From positions 806,001-870,000 of the forward strand of contig NAJO01000005.1 in assembly GCA_002077065.1 (NCBI GenBank): DNA of 64,000 nucleotides, written 5' to 3'. Source of the stretch: Cryoendolithus antarcticus. Lineage: Eukaryota; Ascomycota; Dothideomycetes; Cladosporiales; Cladosporiaceae. The position numbers and the translations under genes are program-made. Positions 21,266-32,786 of this stretch are shown one piece after another; the stretch's first letter is position 1; every line of letters starts with the position of its first letter. The notes beneath the pieces are model-generated. The model had not been told where the DNA came from. It did not search any database and was given only the letters and a program-made list of their open reading frames with translations.

Positions 21266-22032
21266 AGTGTCGGTACTTCAGCTGCAGGTACAGTTGCCTG
21301 CTCAGCGGGAGGCTATTCGCAGCGTACGGTACTCGCGCGGCAGACTGTGTGTGCACTGTGGTGGTCTGCACTGAGTCCTTCACGACCGTAAGATTGTCAT
21401 CGGAATCGCATTGCAATAGCGACCAGGCTAGGCATCTGAGTGGTAGGATTTGATGTGCTGTCTCGTCCGTAAGATCGACTGCACTTTCACATGCTCATGC
21501 AAGGTCAACTCGCGTTGCATTCGCGCTTTCCACTAGATCTCGAGTAAAAGGGTTCGGGCCTTCCCGTAGCGTGCTTGGCAGTCTTACGGCCGTCCTCGCA
21601 GATAGAACGGCTGTGCAGTGACGTGATCAGCGCAGTGCACTACCTGTTTGAGACCACATTGCGAGGCGCTTGCGCGGTACCCCTCGCGTCTGCGAATCTG
21701 ATGCTTCTAACTCGATCCGTCCTCTTGCGCGAGATCCTTTCGCAAAACCCTACCCAAGGCTCGCAAAGCGATACTGATGAAGCATGAACAATGTGTGACG
21801 CGTGAATATCGTGATGCGGCTCCTGCGCAGTCGACGTATACATAAGATGGCTTGTTGTCGCGGTAAGTCACTTCTCATTCACTCCATCAGCATCACAGCA
21901 ACAGTCCAGCAAAAGACCACTTCGACTCCATCCACTGCGATCAACTTCAGTCTCTCGTCAATACTCTGCGACGAATAATCCGACAAGCTCACTTTAGCCA
22001 CTTTATTCTACAACACTCAGTAGACCTCCACA
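21266..22032. promoter_or_regulatory. Divergent promoter of SNF5 and the RTA1-like gene
   Basis: This 767 bp lies between the two ATGs. No coding frame or repeat stands out. A pyrimidine- and ACA-rich leader runs from about 21880 to 22030, upstream of the RTA1-like ATG. Confidence 0.45.
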
Positions 22033-23046
22033 ATGTCGGACTCCCAAGGCCAAGCGGACTGGGGCGAGTGCACCATCGCGACATGCTCAGTCGAACGCAG
22101 CATCTTCCAATACCGACCATCGCTCGTCGCCAACAGCCTCTTCATCGCGCTCTTCGGCATCTCCATGTTCATCCATATCTACCAGGGCATCCGATGGCGT
22201 CAACGAACCTTTGCCATCCTCATGGCTATGGGATGCGTCTCAGAGATGATCGGATACGGCGGGCGCATCATGATGTACAATGATCCCTGGAGCTTCACTG
22301 CCTTCATTATGCAAATTGGTGAGTCTGGCTTGACGGATGTTCACTCAGTTTGATGCAAAGACTAACAAGAGATAGTCACAATCACCTTCGCACCGGTCTT
22401 CTTCACAGCAGCGATCTACATCCAGCTCTACAAGTCCATCCTCAAGCTCTCACCCGGCTCCGCCCTCTTCAAGCCCGCGCTCTACTTCCAGATCTTCATC
22501 CCCGCCGACGTCATCTCTCTCGTCCTCCAGTCAGTCGGCGGCGCCATGAGCAGCCAGAGCGACGGCAGCAGTAAAACCGGTGTGAACATCGGCCTCGCCG
22601 GGCTCTCCTTCCAGGTGATCTGCCTCTTCATCTTCGTCGTCCTCTCGCTAGTCTTCGCCTGGAGTTACCGCAGAGACATCAAGGCCGGACGTGCGACAGC
22701 GGAGAACTTGGATGGGCGATTCAAGTGGTTCTTGGGCTTCCTCACATTAGCCATAACACTCATCTTCATCCGATGCTCCTACCGTATCTACGAGCTTAGC
22801 GGTGGCTACAGCGGATCAGCGCTGCACAGCCAGCCAGAGTTCATCGCTCTTGAAAGCTGGTGAGTCACTTCAGCAGTGTTTCAACACAGCATCACTTACT
22901 GATAACTTCTCAGCATGGTCATCATCGCCGTCTACGCACTAAACATCGGCCATCCAGGACTTGTCTTTGACCCACGCAAAGAAGCCAATACGTCTGCTGG
23001 TGAGAAGAACCTTCATCGAGCAAGCGAGTCCAGTGTTGAGGTTTAA
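22033..23046 (+). CDS. RTA1-like seven-transmembrane protein
   Basis: Exons 22033-22318, 22376-22859 and 22914-23046 (introns 57 and 54 nt, the second with ACTGAT branch) give 300 residues. There are about seven hydrophobic helices, starting with the segment ANSLFIALFGISMFIHIY. Family signatures include the conserved EMIGYGGR, FAPVFFTAAIYIQL, a short PADV-SLVLQS-GG block, FLGFLTLAITLIFIRCSYRIYEL and a final DPRK. RTA1-domain proteins are fungal plasma-membrane proteins linked to lipid translocation and to resistance against toxic lipophiles. The substrate here is unknown. Confidence 0.92.
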
Positions 23047-23427
23047 GCGATATAGATCCAGAGTCTTTCAGTCTTTAGCGCATTGGAGGCGTTTCATCAG
23101 CGTTAAGCATAGCGGGTGAGCGATTGGGGGTGCTTACGATACCAATGGGCATGGATGGAGGATAGAGTACGATAGATCAGAGTAATCGAGAACATTTCAA
23201 CATCCCTTCGACTTAGTCCCGCGCACAGCTCAACGAGACTCCGGTGACTGGCCTAGAGCGCAGGCCGCACAGCCGCCATCGGCAACCTGCAGAGTGGTAC
23301 TGCAACGAGGCAACTTGGCTTCAGTGTAGAGGTACAGCATGACGACCCTCGCACTCATGCCCTCCAGCGTTCAACGCTGTCGGCATGTCTTTGTGCGTAC
23401 AATATCACCCCTCAGTCGCAGTGAAAA
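23047..23427. other. Spacer between RTA1-like and DUF3176 genes
   Basis: This 381 bp has no gene or repeat that I can support. Confidence 0.5.
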
Positions 23428-25523
23428 ATGATCATACAGCCTATACCTCGGGCGCTGGGTCCCTGGCTGTCACGGAGCATGAGTCCCTACTTGACAGACT
23501 CGCCACCCAACGATAGTGCAGTTGAAGAGAAGTCCTCTGGGAATGCGACTCCGGCCACAACGAAAGAGCCGGCGATGAATGTTGTTGCTGAGGACATGGA
23601 GAAGTTGCTAGGAGACATTGAGGATCGAGAGGAGCACGATACTGTCACTGGAGATTGGGCAACGCAGCCATGGCTCCTCGAGATATTGGCTCTCATCACT
23701 GCATTTCTGTCTCTAGCTGCCATGTTCGGCGTGCTCTTCTACTACAATGACAGACCGCTATCGGATTGGCAGGCTAGCCATGTCACACTGAACGGACTAA
23801 TATCGGTACTTGCGACAGTGTCCCGTGCAACACTGATTTTGCCGATCTCCTCGGCCATTGGACAGAGGAAGTGGCTGTGGGACTTGCCAGACAGTACATC
23901 ATCACGTCCAAGTCGACGCTTGGAAGATTTCGAGCCGTTCGACGGCGCCTCTCGCGGTCTGTTCGGGAGTCTCAGTCTTCTCTGGACTGTCAGATGCTTG
24001 TAGGTTTGTCTGTGAAAGGTGTGCTGACAAGAGACTCATTGAGACCACAGGGACGTGGTATGCATTGGAGCCCTTGTCACTGTCCTCTCACTACTGTTCG
24101 ACGCGATGGCACAGAACGTCCTTACGACCTCGCTGTCGGCTCGATCTAGCAGTCTATCAGACCTGGCGGCGGGCAGCATTCTCAGGGCTGTTGTTCATGG
24201 TTATGCTATGCAAGTCCCAGAGTCTGATGTCAGGATTCGTGAGTGAAGCATGTGACAAAGTCCGGAGACCTTAAGCTAATCATCGGTATAAGCCACACAA
24301 TTTCAACTCAATATGCCCACGTTGGCAGCAGTGTACAACGGACTGCTAGCCGACAGCATACCTGATTTGAACATTACATGTGCCACCGGGAACTGCACGT
24401 GGCCAATCATACCCACTTTGGCTATGTGTAGTGGATGCGTTGACCGGAGGCCGAGCATTGTCGAAACGTGCGATGGGCTCGATTGCGTGTGGGAAGTACC
24501 CGGAGGACTCCCTGAGTCTGAAGACGATGATCTATTACAAATCTGGCAGGATGGCACCATTGATGTCTCCTTGAACGATGCCAGGCTGATTTTCAGATCT
24601 CGCGAGAGCGACGGCCGTGCTCTTCGCGCAGCGGATACCCCTGGCCTCAGCAGTAACGAGAAAGTGTCGCAGAACTCATCACAATTTGATATTCTTGCTT
24701 TCGACATGATTGGCGTGCCGCAAACTCCATTTTACAAGCTGAGCGCGGCAAGCGTCTTGAAAATTGCTGCTGCCACTCCACTGGACTTATCGAACATCGT
24801 TGCGATCGAGTGTGGCATCTGGACCTGTCTGCAAGCGCGACAAGTCAGTGTGACGGCCGGAAATGTGACTGACAAGGTAGTCATGCAGCCCGACGACTTC
24901 AACAACATTTGCGCCGATTATAACGTTGGACCCGACATGAAGTTCGAACATGGTGACAACCTGGTCAGCCTTCACAAGGTCGTGACGTACATGCTTACCG
25001 GCACCGTAGGTATAGCTGACTTACACGACACCACATACAATCTGACAGCGAGGAACAGCGAATACGCCGCATTGAACCCGAGCTTCAGTGTAGATGGTCT
25101 GCGCGCAGCCTAGCGCAATCTGGCCGACAGTGAGAACTGGTGGGCGCGTCTGGCGAAGTCACTGACGAACAACATGCGGTTCACTGGCCTGGGAGTTGAT
25201 AGCCAGGACGATTTTATGCCGGCACAGCATGGGTGGAGACCACGTACATTCGCGTACGGTGGGCATGGCTTGCACTTCCTAGTGTGTTGGGCATACTTTC
25301 CGCAGGCTTCCTTGCTGTGACTATGATCACGACGGAGAGACAGGGCATAGAGCCTTGGAAGAACCGGGCGATGCCAGTGTTGTGCGCGAGAGTCGAGAAT
25401 GATCTGTATGAGGGGAAGACGCCTGCACTGCACAATGGCCGAGTCGCAGACAAGGCGAAAGTCTGGCTGGATGTTGCAGAAGGTGACTGTCGCTTCAGGG
25501 CGGCGCGCAGTGTCGAGGAGTAG
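23428..25523 (+). pseudogene. DUF3176 membrane protein, probably a pseudogene
   Basis: Exons 23428-23999, 24051-24238 and from 24293 are joined by clean introns of 51 and 54 nt. They encode a typical DUF3176 architecture: a cytoplasmic N terminus, GDWATQPWLLEILAL with the first membrane helices, TLNGLISVLAT, an IGQ-KW-WDL block, LLFDAMAQNVL, and an extracellular Cys-rich part (TGNCTWP). Translation meets TAG at 25111-25113. Homologous-looking sequence continues past it, then shifts frame near 25211-25215 and resumes as the last transmembrane helix (RVRWAWLALPSVLG) to a stop at 25523. No intron removes both defects. Either the gene is decaying or the assembly contains errors. Function of the family is unknown. 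Confidence 0.75.
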
Positions 25524-26275
25524 CAATAGTCCTCGGAAGGACTGTACGATTATGCCAGTGTCAGGCAAGGTTATTGGAGGAGCGTAGTACGGTAGTGGAA
25601 ATCCGCGGCCGCTTATGTAATGCGTGCCGCGCGCTTGCCCGATGTTTCATCAGCTGTTTCGAGACTTCACTTCTGCATCTTCCACCATCCAGTGAACGAG
25701 CGCTCCATCTACGCGCCCCCTACGACGGTCTTACGCATCGCAAACATGCAGAGCATTCATCTGCGAGGATGTGCGAAGCGTGTGGGGGGGTTTAAGATGC
25801 GGCCACTCGCGAGCCAATGATCGCCAGGCAGGCACGCGTCCTGGACAAGTCCACTCATGGTCTGCAAGCTTTGCGTGACGGCCGCGGCACCAAAAATGCA
25901 AGCGTTGATCACCGTGGGCCAGTAAGTTGACCTTGAGTCACCGACTGGGTCAATTGTTGTGCAGCCGCCGCAATCAAAGATCTGAATGTCGTCAAGTTGG
26001 ACGCGTCGTGAGCGTGCTCACAGACTGTCTTTTATTGTAAAGCCGACAATATTCCCAATGGCTGAGGTGAAGATAGTTCCATCTTCGGTGTCTATTGTAC
26101 AGGTTCTCTTTCTTTCTATTGTACTTCCTGGTCACTATAGACCTTCACCTTCTCTATTGTATTCTTCACGTTCACTAATCTCACAGTCTCTACTTGGTCT
26201 CCTAGCCGGTCTAGGAACGCTTACCACTACACACACTCTGTACAAGAACCATCAACGACAGTCGTTTCAACGAAC
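25524..26275. promoter_or_regulatory. Upstream region of the AA11 gene
   Basis: This 752 bp contains no supported gene. Its last 250 bp are pyrimidine-rich and carry three copies of TCTATTGTA (CTATTGT at 26092, 26116 and 26154), 116-184 bp before the ATG. Confidence 0.45.
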
Positions 26276-27670
26276 ATGATGGCCAAGTCGATCTGCCGCG
26301 CTTCCCTCTTGATGGCCGGCCTCCTTGGCCCGGCTGCGGCACACATGCGTATGGCACACCCAGTGCCATTCAGCCCACAGATGCTCGGTAGCTCGCCTAT
26401 CGATGCATCGACCTTCCCCTGCAAGATCGGGGCATCCGACGGCGCTGGCGCCTACTCCTTGACAGTCTCCACGATGAACAAGATGGTCGTTGGCCACGAC
26501 CAGACCCTCGACTTCATGCCCGGTGGAGCGCCCCATAATGGCGGCACCTGCCAGCTTGCCATTTCTCTCGATGCAACACCTACAAAAGACTCGATCTGGA
26601 AGATCATCCAGGTCTTCGAAGGTGGATGCCCAGTTCCCAAGGACGCCACCGACGGTACGCACGGGACATACTCCTTTAAGATTCCTGATGGCTTCCCTAA
26701 TGCCGACACCGCTACATTTGCCTGGACCTGGTTCAATAGGGTTGGCAACCGGGAGATGTACATGAACTGTGCGCCGATCTCGATAAGTGGAGGCTCAGAG
26801 AGTAAGGATTACTACAACTCTCTGCCCAACATGTACGTGATCAACCTGGGACAGGGAGATACTTGCAAGTCAACGGACAGCAAGGACCTCAAGATTCCGA
26901 ACCCTGGCCAATTTGTCGTCACTGGTGGTATTGATGCGGCTGTCGAGCCGACCGGTGCCGGGTGCGCCGCAGCAGCTGCTGCACAGACACAAGGCGTTCA
27001 GGGGTACAGCAGCATGGCCGCCAGTAGTCCAGCTGCATCGAGTGTGCAAGTCACTTCGTCAGCCGCGGCCGCCTCGACTCCGGCTCCAGCAGGCTACGCT
27101 ACCGTGCCTACCACGGTCCCATCCGAGAGCAGCACGGCAATGTCGCCGCCGCCAAGTACAGCGGCTCCTGTGGCTAGCACAATGCTGACTGTACCCACAT
27201 CTGCCGCGACTATGCCCATGGGCACTGACAACCCGGTCTACCCGACCTTCACGGTACGCTCCACAGCTCATGGAGTGTTCGGGGCTGGCTCAACTGGCGT
27301 GCCTGTCGGGACGGGTGGATTGCCCGCATTCGCGACGTCCGCTGTGGCCTCGTCTGCGATGCCTTCGCCGTCCGCACCAGCCGCAGATCCCTCGAGTGTG
27401 GCAGGTTCCATGGAGTCCTCTACCTGCACCACCGATGGCGCCGTAGTATGTAACGGCGACTCGCAATTCGGTCTCTGCGACCATGGTAAGGTGGTATGGC
27501 AGGCTGTTGCGGCTGGCACGAAGTGCACGAACGGTGCCATCCTGAAGCGGGATCTCTTTGAGAGTCCTCAAGACTGGCAGCGGAGGCATGCGCGAGGTGG
27601 CTGGAGCAATGGGCCGGAGAAGCTCAGGGAGGATAGCATTGGCTTGGCCCAGCCTAGGCACGGACCTTAG
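26276..27670 (+). CDS. AA11-family lytic polysaccharide monooxygenase with C-terminal X278-like domain
   Basis: This is a 464-residue single exon. A signal peptide (residues 1-22, ending GPAAA) is followed at once by His23, giving the mature start HMRM that is typical of AA11. The second copper His is His87 in GGAPHNGGTC. The catalytic domain runs to about residue 230, with paired Cys and a conserved MYMNCAPI strand. A long Ala/Ser/Thr/Pro linker (about 235-380) leads to a Cys-rich module (STCTTDGAVVCNGDSQFGLC onward, about 382-424) resembling X278. The family oxidises crystalline chitin outside the cell. The chitin substrate is inferred from the family. Confidence 0.88.
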   Translation: MMAKSICRASLLMAGLLGPAAAHMRMAHPVPFSPQMLGSSPIDASTFPCKIGASDGAGAYSLTVSTMNKMVVGHDQTLDFMPGGAPHNGGTCQLAISLDATPTKDSIWKIIQVFEGGCPVPKDATDGTHGTYSFKIPDGFPNADTATFAWTWFNRVGNREMYMNCAPISISGGSESKDYYNSLPNMYVINLGQGDTCKSTDSKDLKIPNPGQFVVTGGIDAAVEPTGAGCAAAAAAQTQGVQGYSSMAASSPAASSVQVTSSAAAASTPAPAGYATVPTTVPSESSTAMSPPPSTAAPVASTMLTVPTSAATMPMGTDNPVYPTFTVRSTAHGVFGAGSTGVPVGTGGLPAFATSAVASSAMPSPSAPAADPSSVAGSMESSTCTTDGAVVCNGDSQFGLCDHGKVVWQAVAAGTKCTNGAILKRDLFESPQDWQRRHARGGWSNGPEKLREDSIGLAQPRHGP

Positions 27671-27870
27671 ACCTATGGCGAGGTATAACCGGGCAACTAG
27701 ACGGTAACAGACAGGTACTTGGTCCTGTCCAGGCGTATGCAGGGGAATGGAGATTAGCATTGTACCTCAGACGAGCTCGATGCACAATACCAGACCGATT
27801 TCACTTAGCGTGCGAAGTAAACTTTGAGCCAAACTCTGTGATCGCTATGTCATCACTGCGCTGCGACATC

Positions 27871-30649
27871 TCATGCGGCGATCCCCTCCTCCACAATAAC
27901 AGCATCCATACTCATCTCCTCCCCCACAGTGCCTCCAAGCTCCGGATCCACAGCACCAATCGTCTTCATGAAGTCCATATCCAATGCGAAGCTCGTCTCG
28001 CCCTGCATATTGCCATCCTCGAACCCAAACGCATCGAGATCAATCATACTGTCAAAGTCCAGATCAAAGTCGCCGTTTCCTTCACCGCCAAATCCACCAT
28101 AGCCGTGTCCGACCATGATGGCGCCGTCGTTGAATAGTGTCGTGTGCTGATCTTGGTCATTGTGGTGGTCGTGGTCATGTTCACTGCCACTCGAAGTGCG
28201 ATCTGAGGGAGGCGGTGTCGAGTTGAGATAATTCGACAGTCGGCGAGCGATATCAGTGTCACTCAGCGGACCGGTGTTGGCATTCGGCAGGCTCTCGGTG
28301 TCTGCAAGTAGACTCTCTGGGGGTGGAGTGATGTTCCTCGATGCGACACTATTGCCTGTGAGACGCAGTCGCTTGCCAGCATCCATCAAGCCTTGCGTGC
28401 TAGTGATGACGTTGCGCGGTTCCTTGACCTCATCTGGTTTTTGCGGGAGTGTGATCTCGGCTTTGCGGATCGCTGCTTCGAGGAATGCAGTGCTGTAGTC
28501 CGCTGCGGCGTACATGTCACGCAGCTTTGCCATAATGGACATGCACTGGCAGAAACCTTGCAGACTCGCCCGACGAGTGAGTTCGCCAGGCGCCTTGATG
28601 TCGAGAAGGTGGATAATGATTGCTGGGAGAAGTACTGTAACCCCTGTCGTTGGCAGTAGGCGCACGAGATCCAGCGTGTGGAGTGTATGTGCAATGGCGG
28701 TAATCTCGACTGCTGCCTGTCGTACAGCTTTGCGCGACAGCTCGATCACGTCTGCCTCAATGCTGCGAGGTGGTAGTCCGTTTCCGGGCAGCACCTGCGG
28801 CCGGTGGAGTGCTGATAAGGTGGCAAAGTAGATCATGTGCAGCAGAGAGCGATTTAATGCAACGCTCTCGTGCCCCGAGTCAACATCTGGCCATGTCGGG
28901 GCGATATACTCTGCTTCTAGCGGTAGGCCGGCTTTCCACTCTTGCAGTGCAACGTGGCATGCTTGTACAGAGTGGTTGCCTGGCTCGGCGACCTTCGCGA
29001 CAAGCATCCCAGTCGTCCTCGTATTGCTATCCGAGTTATTGACACCATGATTGTTGTGCAGAACCGAGTATTGTACTGACAGTACGTTGCTGACGCAGAC
29101 ACAAAGCTTCGCCTTTTCGATGCACATGATCGCCAGTTGCCTCTGCTGCTCCAAGTCCCGCATGACGTGGCAATCAGCTGGGATGCAAGAAGGTCCATCA
29201 GGCAAAACCGTCATCTCGAAGTCATCCACCTCGAGCATAGGTACATCGAAATCAGAGTCCTTAATGCGTGTCGGTCTTCGCATGCCGAGGGCGATCAGGC
29301 GATCGCGCATGTACGTTGACCACCATATACGCTTCCAGAGCTTCTTCCTCGCCGGATTGACGATCGCTGTCTTACCCGGGCTCCGATGCAGCCCAATAGT
29401 GTGCGAGAGTGATACTGCAATCCCCATCCAGTGCTGGCTGTCCTTCTGATCATCGGGCGTCTCGTACCAGTAAGTCATTAGCAGGAGCGACTGGATTAAC
29501 GAAACTCGATCACTCTCATAGTCAAAGTCGTACAGTAGGCGGGTCTTGTTGAAGAAATCACGCCTCGCTTCCCTCCGTGATGTATATCCGGCGTTTCGTA
29601 AGTACATCATCTCTACCGACGCCACTGCAGCAAACATGATCGATTGGAAGAGGAGCAGACTGATCTGCTCGACCCCATCCTTTCCATCTATTGCGCGCAC
29701 GAGCGCTTGCAGGTCCAGCAAAGGCATGTATGGGTGTATGAACTCGATGAAAGCTTTGAGTAGCTGGTCTCGAAGCTCATCGCCGGGTATGGTCAGAGCA
29801 CCCTTGTTCCGCAAGTACATAATGTCTTCCTGGTCGAACTTGGCTGGAAATGGCTTGATGTACGCCGGGAGTGGCAGGCAAGTCATGCTGTCTGGCGAAG
29901 CCAGCTGAGGAAGGAAGGAAACCGCTTCCGACATCGAGTCTGAGTGTTGGCCCAGACGTTGTAGATTAAAGAGCATGTTCGGCGTGAACAGCGAGGCACT
30001 ACTGTGAGAGGCGGCTCGTCCGGTGTCCTTCGACACGTCTTGGTCTGTTTTGATCAGTGAATGGGAGACACAGCCGCCAAATCATCGCCACTTACACAAT
30101 GCGTGAGGGACATGTTCGCTTTGGCGCCTCAAAGGCGCGTATGGCGGATAAGCTGACAAGGGCACATCGGGTGGTGCTCGCCGCATGGTGCTCTTCGAGT
30201 TCTCCACATGCTCGCTACCACCGATCTTCCTACATGATGTTAGAGGAGTGGGTGTATAGTTCTTTTGGCTAGACATACTTCTTGCGCTTGCTCTCGGAGA
30301 CAATGCACTCGACCTCGTCCAGCCGACAATTCGTGCAAGGTGCGCCATGCTCGACAACATTGCATCGTACTTTCCGGTTTCGGCAGCATTGGCACGCCTT
30401 TGCTGCTCTTCGCTTTACGCTCTTATTTGGTCGCGTGCCATTCTGTTGCTTCTGTCCAGCGTCAAGCCCGGCGTCGGACGCAGTGCGCTTGAGACTCGAA
30501 GCATTTGGGTCCATGCAGGCAGTATCGGAAGGTGAAGAAGACGACTCGGAAGCATTACAGTCCATGGTCTCGGTCGCCTCCATTGCAATAGCTTGCGGTG
30601 GACTCATACTGTCGATCGACATGTCGTTGATAGTAATTGGGTTGGACAT
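27871..30649 (-). CDS. farA: Zn2Cys6 transcription factor of the FarA/CTF1 group
   Basis: Exons 30649-30279, 30229-30096 and 30044-27871 (introns 49 and 51 nt) give 892 residues. The binuclear cluster is at about residues 86-115 (C86, C89, C96, C105, C108, C115) within KACQCCRNRKVRCNVVEHG, almost identical to FarA/CTF1 as I remember it. The fungal-specific regulatory domain starts near YIKPFPAKFDQEDIMYLRNK and includes LIQSLLLMTYWYE and WWSTYMRDRLIALGMRRP. The C terminus is acidic, a likely activation region. FarA-type regulators induce beta-oxidation, peroxisomal and cutinase genes in response to fatty acids. I cannot exclude the FarB paralogue. Confidence 0.87.
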
Positions 30650-32786
30650 GAAAGAATGAATAAAGATCGACAAAAAGTCAATGAAGTCCCATGCCACCTA
30701 CAAGGGCATGTGATGATCGTCAACTGTCAGGACTCCGACTGGGGCACTGTGGGGTGATGGAGAACGGGGTCATACCTACCTTCGACTAGTAGCAACAGAG
30801 TAGACTTTAGACTCCGCTCGCTCCAGACTCTCGCGAACAATCGTGACGAGATGCGCCTTTCCCGCACCGTGTGCGTGGCGGCGGCACGTAAGCGGCATTG
30901 CTATGCGGCTCGATCTTCATACCATGATTCTCGATGAGCTCTCTACTTTACCAAGATTATGAGAGCTGCAGGCCTGGTTCCGCAGTGCATGGTATTCAGA
31001 TGCGTACGTAGCGTGTGAGACGGGTGTTGACGGGTTGTGCACGGGTGTCATTCAGGGTCCGGGTTCTCCGAGATGAGAACGACTGTGCAGGCCAAGAATT
31101 GTGCTTAGAAGCTGCACTTACACTTTAACAGTATAAAGCCGGCAGCATAAAGCCGGAGGTCGGAGTGCGATGGTAGCCGCGCATTTGAGCATTGGCTCGT
31201 TTTGGCGTTCGTGCAGCGAAGTTCGACCTGATCAAATTTTTGAAGAACCCCCACCCCCCGTTATGAACAGAGTGACCAGAGCAGTGCTCCCGGATCGGGG
31301 TTCCATACCGAAGGAGAGAGTGCGGAGGATGCCGCTGCACGTCCATGAGGCAACGTCTACGGCCGAGAGTCCGCGGAGTTTGTCCGCTGCCAACGGGTCT
31401 GACTACAGCCTTGTAGCGATCGTCTGTCGACCTGCCGCACCAGTCTGCTAGCCCAGCGCAATCTGTCGATTCGTCCGGTAATAATGAGTGTATTCCAACT
31501 CGACAGGTCGCCAATACTGCGACTATGCGATTCTCGCACGGAAATAAGCATACGCGCGAGAACAGCTACGCGTCTGCAAATTCGCCGTTTCGATCCATTC
31601 GAACGGAGCTCTGTGCTCCAATGACGCGAAAGTCTACCCCGCAGTCTTCTCCACGAGGTGGGTGCGCGATATGCAAGCCACCAAGATCCACAGCGCCGGC
31701 AAGCGAGAGTGCGGCTTCATTGCGGAACTGGTTGCCCATTGGGCAGCTTGGTCCAGAGCTCGCGTGGGTCCTAGTGTTTCGAACGTCGGATGACCTTTTC
31801 CTGGTCAATCTGCAGGTGAGCAGCTGTCGTGAACGGAATCCTCTGGGGCAGGTCTAGCGATGAAGCTCTGCGACGACATCGTACACTTGTTATCGTCTTC
31901 ACAGGAGCAATACCTTCGGCCAGCAGTTGCATGAAATTATGGGTGTGATTCAAGCCAGTATTCATGTCGAGAGTTGCATCGTTCTGGAAATGCTCGAATG
32001 GCCGGACGCCTGCCAGATGATTGCCCGGATCGCTGCTTGGCCATGCGAGTCGACCGGAGTGCGTACAGCATCTACCATCCGCTCTACCAGGGCGAAGTTC
32101 GTAGGTCCTTAGTAGTCGAGACCCAGTGATTGTCCAACGACGTTCTGACAGATCGCTCCTCCCAATCAACAGAACACCCATAGGTGAGGTGAAGTGAGGT
32201 TGGATTATCGCTGTCATCTTGAGCAACCACGGCCTCCGCACCTGCCCTAGAGCCCGAGGTAGTCTCACTGAACGCGACCTCACTGACAAGTCGCCATGTC
32301 CTCGGTAAAGCGTCGTGACCTATGAAGTATACGCCTGAGATAAGAGTGACCCTCATTCGTGACTCGCACACGACATAATAATCTACGGCGCCAGCTCCTC
32401 GCTGGCGACCAGATCGTGAAGGCCGCTGTATACACCACGGCGCACTACCCACCACCGGAAGATCTTCAAAGCTCCCTCAGAGCTGTACCGCAGTCTGCAT
32501 CACTCCCCTTTGGCGATATCGCTTTTTCATACCAATGTGTCGAGCATTAGTTAGGTGGCCAATACAACCGTTGATGAAAAGCGAGAATGAACCTCATCAG
32601 CAAGACTCGATGTCAAAGTCAGACTTGCAAAATGCCTACATTACAGATCTGTCCTATACATATACGCTCCAATCGCTATGCACATTCCCCAACGCCAGTT
32701 GAAATGCCCCTGTCGATGCTACTAGATCCATGCCGAAGTCCACCAAGATGCGTGTCCGTACCCACCCTTCGCCCAAGGCAATGCAA
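30650..32786. other. Long gene-poor interval
   Basis: This 2,137 bp lies upstream of the FarA-type gene and downstream of the MAPKKK gene. Frames of up to about 170 codons are open, but they lack proper ATGs or motifs. A tandem 14-bp duplication ending ATAAAGCCGG sits at 31129-31156. No transposon or RNA gene is recognised. Confidence 0.45.

Noticed and set aside
31771..32289. Open frame of 172 codons on the minus strand
   Set aside because: Starts at TTG, has no recognisable segment and lies in a region full of short open frames. A gene relic cannot be excluded.
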